A stretch of DNA of 21,152 bases, taken from Candidatus Bathyarchaeota archaeon. Its GTDB lineage: Archaea; Thermoproteota; Bathyarchaeia; 40CM-2-53-6; FEN-987. The notes beneath the pieces were generated by a model that was not told where the DNA came from, made no database searches, and saw nothing but the letters and a program-made list of their open reading frames with translations. The stretch spans positions 1-21,152 of the forward strand of contig JALHTB010000047.1 of assembly GCA_022865625.1 (NCBI GenBank). The letters run 5' to 3'. The translations under genes and the position numbers were made by a program. Shown here one piece after another: positions 15,526-21,152 of this stretch (positions are counted from its first letter, which is position 1; the number at the start of each line of letters is the position of its first letter).

Positions 15526-15634
15526 AATTGGTGCAGGTCAATTGACTGAAAGGACTGAGAAGCGCCATCATTCGCGCAAACGACTCCTTCCGCGTCGTGG
15601 GACTGAAAGAGCCGTTCGTGGAAGAAAGAGCCAG

Positions 15635-16549
15635 ATGAGTGACCGAATAGAGGAAATCAGACAGCTCTTCAAGAATAATGGAAACAACCCTTTACACTAC
15701 AGGCGGATAATGAAGAGCATACCTCACCAAATCAAGAGCGAACGAACCTTCTACCAGATTGCTCATGAGGTCCTAGAAGAAACCGAAGACGCGGGCTACT
15801 ACGTCTGCTATCGCGACTACGAAAACAGTAACCTCGTCATGAGGAACTCAGAGGAGCTGAAAGGATTCATGGAGTTACGGTCGCGCAATCAACTCTACGG
15901 CTTCATTCCAAGGAAATCAGAACTTCCCAAGGACTCAGTCCTCAGATCACTAGAACCAAATGCGCCAAAAGTGCTCACAGACGACAAACGATTTCCACCC
16001 AGCTTCACACGCAATCGAGATCGCCTCAAAGGCGCGATAATATATGGAGTCATATCAGAGAAAAGCTCCAAGAAAGAAGAGAGAATGAAGAATCGAGATG
16101 ATGCCGAAAGTCTCTTCAGATTGCTGAACTGCGCCACTGGACTCTTGAACCCAGCTCGCTTCATGTCCCTCATTCCCGAAGCATTCATGCTTGCGTTTCG
16201 TAGCAGAAAAGTAGATTCAGATTTGCTCGAACGCTCGCGCCCTTTCAGTGATCTATCTAAGGATGAACTAGATCGCGTTAGGAGACTCGGCTTCGGATCA
16301 GCTCAGAGAATATGCGTTCTCTACACTTTCGATATCGACGAAGCTTTTGACTGGTTCTACGAGAACAGATCAAACGACGAAGTAACCGGCCAACTCAACG
16401 AACGGTTGGGAGAATACGAAACTGAATACGCTGGACGATGGGGAGAACGACGAAAACAAGAGAAATCACTTCGAGAAACTGTCATAGACAACTCACAGCT
16501 AGGAGAGATAGTCATGAAGAAGCTAGGAGAGTCAAGACATCATGATTGA
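15635..16549 (+). CDS. Unknown protein upstream of the casposase, possible winged-helix N-terminus
   Basis: A 304-aa protein from the ATG at 15635; the frame is open to a TTG at 15542, which would add 31 very basic residues. The first 50 residues (MSDRIEEIRQLFKNNGNNPL, then HYRRIMKSIPHQIKSERTFY) look like a winged-helix fold (NNPLHYRRIMK resembles the wHTH entry of several archaeal regulators). The rest is charged and helical with a long acidic/basic C-terminus. I do not recognise a family. Its stop overlaps the GAGGTG ribosome site of cas1 and the gap is 13 bases, so it is made with the casposase. It may bind the TIR ends or target, or control the operon; both are inference. Confidence 0.7.
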   Translation: MSDRIEEIRQLFKNNGNNPLHYRRIMKSIPHQIKSERTFYQIAHEVLEETEDAGYYVCYRDYENSNLVMRNSEELKGFMELRSRNQLYGFIPRKSELPKDSVLRSLEPNAPKVLTDDKRFPPSFTRNRDRLKGAIIYGVISEKSSKKEERMKNRDDAESLFRLLNCATGLLNPARFMSLIPEAFMLAFRSRKVDSDLLERSRPFSDLSKDELDRVRRLGFGSAQRICVLYTFDIDEAFDWFYENRSNDEVTGQLNERLGEYETEYAGRWGERRKQEKSLRETVIDNSQLGEIVMKKLGESRHHD

Positions 16550-16553
16550 GGTG
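16548..16553 (+). promoter_or_regulatory. Ribosome binding site of cas1 within the upstream stop codon
   Basis: GAGGTG includes the last two bases of the upstream TGA and lies nine bases before the ATG at 16563. The same GAGGTG word precedes the RHH and protease genes of this element. Confidence 0.65.
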
Positions 16554-16562
16554 TCATGAAAC

Positions 16563-17675
16563 ATGCGACTTGTTCTCGATGATTATGGATCTTATCTAGG
16601 CGTGGAAGGCTTGAGCTTTGTCTTCAGAAACGGAAAAGAATCGTCCCGTAGAATCCCATTCCACAGTGTTGATGAGATCGCCATCTCTTCAGGTGGCGCG
16701 GTCTCAACCAAAGCCTTAGCTTGGGCCTCCATCTATGGCACGAAAATCCTTGTGACTTCTCACAGCGGTAGACCGCTCGGAGTCTTCCTGCCTCTGAATC
16801 AAGATATGCATGTTGAGACCAGAGTCAAGCAATATCAAGTGCACAATAACGAGAAAGGATTGAACATCGCCAGAACCATTCTGAAAGCCAAAATCATGGC
16901 TCAAGCATCTCTGCTTGATCGACACAACGTGGGCTTTGACAACCGCCCCTACCTGAGAAAGATCGAGCTTACGATAACGAAGCAAGGGGAGAGGGCTAGA
17001 AGAGCACTATTCTCTGTTGAAGGCGAATTCAGCCAGAGATACAGCAAGCAGCTTGCCAAACTCTTCCCAGAAAACCTTCAAACAGATGTCAGAGAATCCT
17101 ACGGAGCTACAGGCGCACTGAACAATATCTTCAATCTAAGTTACGATGTCCTAAGATGGGAAGTCTACAAGTCCATCCTAGGCTCGCATCTAGATCCATA
17201 CGTTGGCTATCTTCACTCAATTGAACACTCAAAGCCGAGTCTAGTCTGCGACATACAAGAGCCCTATAGGGTCTGGATAGACGGTTTCCTTGTAGAATAC
17301 TGCCGAACCGTAAGTGAGAAAGACCTTCAGGTGAGATTTGATGGACGTAAACCTCGAATCTTCCTTAGACACCCTGCGTCATCAAGACTGATAGCGAAAC
17401 TGAACAAGTATCTGAACAGCAAGGTCAACAAGCAAAGGACACACAAATACGGTCACAGCTCTAGACTCAAAACCATCATACTGGAAGACATAGAACAACT
17501 AGCCCGCTACATTAGAGGAGAATTATGTGAGTGGCAGCCCACTATCCTTTTTCCTGCAGGTTCTCGACTGGTTCGCAACGCAAGAGCAAATGGCACGAGT
17601 TCCTCCAAGATGTATCGGAAAGTTCGACGAAAGCCGCAGAGCCCCGTCTCAGTCTTGATGCAAGAGGTGCGCTAG
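16563..17675 (+). CDS. cas1: Casposase (Cas1 family integrase)
   Basis: A 370-aa protein with the two-domain Cas1 architecture: a beta-rich N-terminal domain (1-80, LVLDDYGSYLGVEGLSFVFR ... EIAISSGGAVSTKALAWASIYGTKILVTSHSG) and an all-helical catalytic domain. The metal-binding triad is in place: E153 in SVEGEFSQRY, H218 in GYLHSIEHSKPSLV, and D230/E233 in CDIQEPYR; ATGALNNIFNLSYDVLRWEV (182-201) is the conserved helix of the family. The C-terminal 60 residues (about 310-370) are basic and could carry the extra DNA-binding part typical of casposases. It is longer than most CRISPR Cas1 and has no cas2 next to it. It should join the 3' ends of the TIRs to the staggered target, giving the 14-bp duplication. 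Confidence 0.95.
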   Translation: MRLVLDDYGSYLGVEGLSFVFRNGKESSRRIPFHSVDEIAISSGGAVSTKALAWASIYGTKILVTSHSGRPLGVFLPLNQDMHVETRVKQYQVHNNEKGLNIARTILKAKIMAQASLLDRHNVGFDNRPYLRKIELTITKQGERARRALFSVEGEFSQRYSKQLAKLFPENLQTDVRESYGATGALNNIFNLSYDVLRWEVYKSILGSHLDPYVGYLHSIEHSKPSLVCDIQEPYRVWIDGFLVEYCRTVSEKDLQVRFDGRKPRIFLRHPASSRLIAKLNKYLNSKVNKQRTHKYGHSSRLKTIILEDIEQLARYIRGELCEWQPTILFPAGSRLVRNARANGTSSSKMYRKVRRKPQSPVSVLMQEVR

Positions 17676-17680
17676 CTCAC

Positions 17681-18772
17681 ATGCCCGCCAAAACACGAAT
17701 TCTGGCTTCAGCCGGGCCAATGGATAGGATTCTCGAGGACAACAGCGGAAAGCTTCGCTCGTTTCCAGATGTGATGTACGAATTCTATTCTTGGGACGCA
17801 CGTCGCTTCATAGCTGGTCAATTGAAGCAACTTCTTGACAACCCACCACCGTCATTTCACGAACTACCTAGGCTTCTCCGAGAGAAGGCGCAAGGGCTTC
17901 TGATTCTCGAACTTGTTGCAAAACTCTGCGAAAGTGCTGAGGACCTAGCCGCATTTGCTGTCGCATTTGCCTCAGAGCTGTATATGGACGCAGTCGCTCC
18001 CGAAGACGTATGGAAGAATCTCGCAGAATACAAGACGGGAGACATAGTCAACTTCTACAGGGACATTAAGAAGAGAAAGCCGGAGTACTTCGCCAACCTT
18101 CACGGATACCCACCCCTACACTTGCAGCAGTCTGACGTACACGCAGTCCTACTTCGTTCTTGCAGGCAGCTTGCAGCCTACCTTGGTCACGTTAGCGACG
18201 AATACCTGACTCTGCGCGAACTGCATAATGCATGCAAGCATGGTATGAGGGCCTTCTTTGGACATGTCACGGACAAGAGAACAGGAGGCGAGGTTGTCGC
18301 TGTCGCCTATGTGAACGAGGATGCCAAGGTGATGACAGTCGAGTTCCCACCCGAAACGGTGAAAGAACTCCATGACCTGTGTAGCGGAATAGGGGTGCTG
18401 CTCGGTGCCATGTTACACTGGCACAGATTAAGAATGCAGGTTTCTCGGAGTGGAAGTCGCAAGTGCGAGTCGCCCGTATTCGGTAAATCAACCGACACTA
18501 TTCGACAACTTGGCCCCATGTTTTTCCCAAGCTTACATGATATCAAGACAGCGCTAGTATCCAAAGGTGAAGAAATCGCCATCCGGAAGAGCGATGAGAT
18601 CTCCAGAATACCACGCGGGCACATCATAGCGATAGACATAGACCTCGAAGAAATTCTTCCATATCACTCTGCTGATCTTCGAGATGTAATTTGGGAGGCT
18701 ATGGGGAATCGTCCGTGTGCAAGGTTGGTGTTTCGGCGAATAAGCAGTGACGGGAAAGTCGGTCCTTACTAG
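17681..18772 (+). CDS. Unknown helical protein co-transcribed with cas1
   Basis: A 363-aa protein from the ATG at 17681, six bases after the cas1 stop; the frame is open 50 codons upstream inside cas1, but the ATG is the better start. The product is mostly helical. The segment YLTLRELHNACKHGMRAFFG carries an NACKHG motif like the helix of several HEPN-type or Abi-like proteins, but no full RxxxxH pair is obvious. The C-terminal 80 residues (HIIAIDIDLEEILPYHSADL) look like an alpha/beta strand-loop. No family is assigned. Its coupling to cas1 suggests a role in transposition, immunity or stability of the element. Confidence 0.7.
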   Translation: MPAKTRILASAGPMDRILEDNSGKLRSFPDVMYEFYSWDARRFIAGQLKQLLDNPPPSFHELPRLLREKAQGLLILELVAKLCESAEDLAAFAVAFASELYMDAVAPEDVWKNLAEYKTGDIVNFYRDIKKRKPEYFANLHGYPPLHLQQSDVHAVLLRSCRQLAAYLGHVSDEYLTLRELHNACKHGMRAFFGHVTDKRTGGEVVAVAYVNEDAKVMTVEFPPETVKELHDLCSGIGVLLGAMLHWHRLRMQVSRSGSRKCESPVFGKSTDTIRQLGPMFFPSLHDIKTALVSKGEEIAIRKSDEISRIPRGHIIAIDIDLEEILPYHSADLRDVIWEAMGNRPCARLVFRRISSDGKVGPY

Positions 18773-18816
18773 ATCTAGACCCCCTGCATGCACAGAGAGA
18801 TTGGAGAGGCTTTCAA

Positions 18817-18845
18817 GTGTGCTCGCACCAAGGGTCCCGACGACG
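18817..18845 (+). repeat. Degenerate inverted-core repeat copy inside the casposon
   Basis: GTGTGCTCGCACCAAGGGTC then CCGACGACG. It matches the arrangement at 20983-21020 (GT tract, CGCACCAAG, GACCCGACGACG). It lies in the 150 bases between the 363-aa gene and the HEPN gene. Confidence 0.6.
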
Positions 18846-18923
18846 ATTCACAACGCGGCGCTCAGTTGCCGCATTTTCAGCGTTCAACATACCTTTTATC
18901 CAGAGTTGTACGCCTCTATCGAC

Positions 18924-19505
18924 ATGCCCCAAGAAGCTTGGTCTTACAGGAACTACGTACCGAAAGCGATTCCTGAGAACTTGAAGGGACTCTCCCCTGC
19001 AGCAAAACAGGATCTTCTCAACAAATGGGCTGAAGCTGTTCACACGCAAAACGCACAGTCCCTAGATGGTAAGCTTCGTAATATTCGAGACTTGCAGCGA
19101 ATTCATCTTGGAAGTGTGCCTATTTGGGTTATGGACAGATTCAAAGAAGTGCTTGATCACTATGTCTCCGGTCAATGGCTTTCTACAATAGCACTTGCGG
19201 GCATTATTGCAGAATTCGTGAGTTTTCACCTGTTGGAGGAATACGTCAAGACTAATGGAATTCGCGGCTTGATCAAATGCAGCAGAAGACTGGGCAACCA
19301 GAAAAGCAGACTCAAGGTGCTCAAGGAACTTCGGGCTATCACAGAGACGGAACGACAACAACTAGAATCGATACGAACAACACGCAATGAATACATACAC
19401 CTGGATAAGATCGCGAAGAGTGAAAGAAAGATAAGATCGGATTCGCTCCAAGTAGTGAGCAATCTCACGATTTTTCTCAACGGGCACAAGCTTTCAGAAG
19501 GTTGA
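18924..19505 (+). CDS. HEPN-family putative RNase or toxin
   Basis: A 193-aa protein from the ATG at 18924; the longer open frame to 18747 runs through a repeat copy, so I take the internal start. The helices VPIWVMDRFKEVLDHYVSGQ and WLSTIALAGIIAEFVSFHLLEEYVK resemble the DUF4145-like/HEPN four-helix bundle, and ESIRTTRNEYIHLDK contains the HEPN catalytic motif R154-NEYI-H159 (Rx4H with a polar residue after Arg). HEPN proteins are metal-independent RNases in toxin-antitoxin, abortive infection and CRISPR effectors. No MNT antitoxin is adjacent, so the 363-aa protein upstream could be the partner, which is inference. It probably serves element maintenance or antiviral defence. Confidence 0.7.
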   Translation: MPQEAWSYRNYVPKAIPENLKGLSPAAKQDLLNKWAEAVHTQNAQSLDGKLRNIRDLQRIHLGSVPIWVMDRFKEVLDHYVSGQWLSTIALAGIIAEFVSFHLLEEYVKTNGIRGLIKCSRRLGNQKSRLKVLKELRAITETERQQLESIRTTRNEYIHLDKIAKSERKIRSDSLQVVSNLTIFLNGHKLSEG

Positions 19506-19612
19506 GCTCCTTCCACGCACAAAATGGTGGTGCGCGACGACGAGTCGCTCAGGGTCTTCTGAAGCAACTCCCTTAATTGGCGCCTCTCAGTCTACTTAGG
19601 GACAGGTAACGA

Positions 19613-20578
19613 TTGGACCCAATTGAGCGCTGGCTTAATCATTACGACAGCATCGAACAAAGGGAAAGGAAACGTAGGGCGCTTTTTCGGTTTGCGGAAT
19701 TTGCCAAGGTCAAAGAACCAGAAGCGCTTCTTCATCGTACGCCCGAAGAAATAGAGGATCTACTGAACGAATATTTCCGTCACCTCGTTGATATAGGACG
19801 CTTGGCACCGACCAGCGCTGCACAATGGTGTTTTCTGAATCGCGGTTTCTTTGAAAAGAACCGAGTTCGTCTTAGTCCTGCCCCGCGTTCTTGGAGGATA
19901 AATGAGACAGAATATGAGAGACACTACACCCCCCTACAAGATGAAGTAAAAGCAATGTTCGACAAAATGGAGAACCTTCATGACAAGGCTTTCATCGCCT
20001 TTCTCGCACAGACTGGGCAAAGAGTCGGAGTATTGGCAGCCATAAAACATGACGATATCATACATGTCGGTTCTCATGGCGTTGTTGAAGTGCCTCCGAA
20101 TTTTCCTAAGAACAAGCAGAGAGTGCGCTACAAATTCGTAATTGGAGAAGATACGATGGGGCTATTGAAGGAATTGCAGGAGAAGAACCCGTCTGGCCCT
20201 TCGATATTCCAAAGCCAAAGACAGATGGGAAGAATCGTCGATGAGGCGGCACGAGAAATCGGCATCCAAAAGGAGATGACCACTCGGCTTGGGCGTAAGA
20301 TGCTGCTTGTTCACCCGCACACGTTCCGCAAGTATTGGAAGAAGCAAGTTAGAGAGCCGCTAGGAGACTCGGACCTAGTCAATTGCATGATGGGTCACAA
20401 GCCGCCTTATCGCGGAGCATACGACCACTTCAATGACAACACGGATCTGGTAGAACGCTACAAGAAATCAGAACGAAATCTCAGAATAAAATACACGCAA
20501 GAAACGCTGTGCCCTAAGTGTGGTGGAAAGGGAGAAACCCAATGTGATACGTGTGCAGGGAGAGGTCTAATAGCCTAA
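19613..20578 (+). CDS. Tyrosine recombinase with C-terminal DnaJ-like zinc knuckle
   Basis: A 321-aa protein with a TTG start. The N-terminal SAM-like core-binding domain covers about 1-95 and the catalytic domain about 105-290. Catalytic residues visible are R137 (AQTGQRVGVL), a beta-hairpin Lys near 167, H236-TF-R239 (HPHTFRKYWK), H262 (GHKPPY) and the probable nucleophile Y270 (GAYDHF). The tail has CPKC...CDTC (C300, C303, C311, C314) in the GGKGETQ setting of the DnaJ zinc-binding repeats, an unusual addition. Possible roles are dimer resolution, invertible-site recombination or att integration. It is the last gene before the right TIR, 110 bases away from it, and so is a part of the element, not a flanking gene. 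Confidence 0.85.
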   Translation: MDPIERWLNHYDSIEQRERKRRALFRFAEFAKVKEPEALLHRTPEEIEDLLNEYFRHLVDIGRLAPTSAAQWCFLNRGFFEKNRVRLSPAPRSWRINETEYERHYTPLQDEVKAMFDKMENLHDKAFIAFLAQTGQRVGVLAAIKHDDIIHVGSHGVVEVPPNFPKNKQRVRYKFVIGEDTMGLLKELQEKNPSGPSIFQSQRQMGRIVDEAAREIGIQKEMTTRLGRKMLLVHPHTFRKYWKKQVREPLGDSDLVNCMMGHKPPYRGAYDHFNDNTDLVERYKKSERNLRIKYTQETLCPKCGGKGETQCDTCAGRGLIA

Positions 20579-20688
20579 CCACAAAGCCCGTAAGATCTCG
20601 CTCATATTCTTCGGTGGTCCGTGACTAATCCTGATTGAAGTGAGCTATTGGAAAGCATTTTCTTCTATGCTCCCGAAGAACAGTACAG

Positions 20689-20891
20689 GTCGCATTCTCC
20701 TGTGTAATTCATGTATTATTCTCATAAGAAACACTAGACAATTCCGAGACTAATCCTAGACTCAATATCAGATACAGCAGAAACTAAACTGCTTCTGAAC
20801 AGAAAACCAGAATGACGACATTATTTCAACCATTCCAGTCATTTTCGAAATTCCCGTGTAAAAGAGCGAAAAGGGGGGAAAACGATAAAAA
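20689..20891 (-). repeat. Casposon right terminal inverted repeat
   Basis: Reverse complement of the left repeat at 8806-9007, ending GGAAAACGATAAAAA at the outer edge. About 203 bp. The outer 84 bases are nearly identical to the left end; identity drops in the middle and returns at the inner edge. Confidence 0.93.
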
Positions 20892-20905
20892 ACCCGAATT
20901 TGAAC
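20892..20905 (+). repeat. Target-site duplication, right copy
   Basis: ACCCGAATTTGAAC, identical to 8792-8805 and directly abutting the TIR. Confidence 0.92.
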
Positions 20906-20930
20906 CGTCGTCCGTCGTCGTTTCAGGTGA

Positions 20931-20977
20931 TTCGTGTGTGTGTGTGGGTACCTTGGTGCGGGCGTCGTAATTTGAAC
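20931..20977 (+). repeat. GT-rich repeat, standard copy right of casposon
   Basis: TTCGTGTGTGTGTGTGGGTA, then CCTTGGTGCGGGCGTCGT, then AATTTGAAC. It is the unit that follows the interrupted one once the casposon is removed; the AATTTGAAC spacing across the healed junction is 72 rather than 63 bases. Confidence 0.85.
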
Positions 20978-20982
20978 TCCCG

Positions 20983-21020
20983 TTTTGTGTGTGTGTGCGC
21001 ACCAAGAGACCCGACGACGA
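20983..21020 (+). repeat. GT-rich repeat, inverted-core variant right of casposon
   Basis: TTTTGTGTGTGTGTG, then CGCACCAAGAGACCC, then GACGACGA. Compared with the adjacent standard copy, the GT tract keeps its strand while the 15-base core is reverse-complemented. Confidence 0.75.
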
Positions 21021-21152
21021 CCTCTGAGCGGCCTCACGCGCCTTTGAACCTCTTCCAGTGCGTCTCCTCGGAAAGGAAGTATGGACCTTTTCACTCACCA
21101 TGCTTCTGCAAATTGTGGGAAGGACATGAGAACGGTGAAAACTTCGCACAAA

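Larger units (their letters stand above)
8806..20891. mobile_element. Complete casposon (Cas1-encoding self-replicating transposon), 12,086 bp
   Basis: The element has all casposon hallmarks: a Cas1 integrase (16563-17675), a family B DNA polymerase (11968-13893), HTH/RHH/zinc-ribbon regulators, terminal inverted repeats of about 202 bp and a perfect 14-bp target-site duplication. Gene order from the left: membrane cargo protein, HExxH protease (plus); PolB, Cys4 miniprotein, HTH, zinc ribbon, RHH (minus, one operon read right to left); 304-aa unknown, Cas1, 363-aa unknown, HEPN protein, tyrosine recombinase (plus). No cas2, cas4 or CRISPR effector is present, so Cas1 serves transposition rather than immunity. 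All large frames look intact, so recent activity is plausible. A polymerase of the protein-primed type is a feature of family 1 (thaumarchaeal) casposons, but this assignment is inference. Confidence 0.93.
20579..21152. other. Right casposon end, repeats and featureless flank
   Basis: No gene. The stretch holds 110 bases of spacer, the right TIR (20689-20891), the second target-site copy, a standard repeat copy (20931-20977) and an inverted-core copy (20983-21020). Beyond 21021 I see nothing supported; a frame at 21028-21128 contains a short hydrophobic segment but is too short to assign. Confidence 0.6.

Noticed and set aside
15543..15612. GACTGAAAG words resembling the 3' end of archaeal CRISPR repeats
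   Set aside because: Only two short matches with no repeat body or third copy.
18747..18923. N-terminal extension of the HEPN protein
   Set aside because: It overlaps the previous gene and reads through a repeat copy; the ATG at 18924 fits the domain start better.
21028..21128. Continuation of the ABC-2 permease to the right of the casposon
   Set aside because: A short hydrophobic frame exists but shows no recognisable permease sequence and the join would not be in a clear frame.

Overview
The window reads as archaeal chromosome. There are TATA-like boxes, a spore-photoproduct-lyase-like radical SAM protein, a short exonuclease-less family B DNA polymerase of archaeal type, a DUF4386 membrane protein, and above all a complete casposon, an element class known mainly from archaea. 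GC content is intermediate. The phylum cannot be fixed from the sequence; a protein-primed-type PolB would fit the thaumarchaeal-type (family 1) casposons, but this is inference.

Bases 1-8638 are host or older accessory DNA: a PH-domain membrane protein, the radical SAM protein, the minus-strand exo-less PolB, an 830-base gap with clustered short direct and inverted repeats, an F420/FMN split-barrel reductase-like protein, a SAM methyltransferase, a DUF4386 protein with an inverted repeat over its promoter, two small membrane proteins, and two gene remnants (class III aminotransferase and ABC-2 permease). A GT-rich repeat of about 45 bases is scattered through the spaces between genes.

Bases 8639-8805 hold three copies of that repeat in tandem with an exact 63-base period. 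The third copy is interrupted at its last base by the casposon, which runs from 8806 to 20891 (12,086 bp). Its terminal inverted repeats are about 202 bp. The 14-bp target-site duplication ACCCGAATTTGAAC lies at 8792-8805 and 20892-20905. The repeat family resumes at 20931-21020.

Inside the casposon, a left plus-strand cargo pair (multi-TM sensor-like protein, HExxH metalloprotease) faces a minus-strand replication/regulation operon: ribbon-helix-helix protein, 52-aa zinc ribbon, HTH protein, 30-aa Cys4 miniprotein, protein-primed-type PolB with a 3'-5' exonuclease domain. A divergent plus-strand operon holds an unknown 304-aa protein, Cas1 casposase and an unknown 363-aa protein. These are followed by a HEPN-family putative RNase and a tyrosine recombinase with a DnaJ-like zinc knuckle. 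The likely division of labour is integration by Cas1, copying by PolB, control by the RHH and HTH proteins, and accessory stability or defence functions from the HEPN and cargo genes.

The main novelty is that the casposase target is itself a dispersed, locally tandem, 63-bp-period repeat. Its reverse complement resembles a tRNA 3' end (TTCAAAT loop, then about 12 bases, then ACCA), and related copies also lie inside the casposon.
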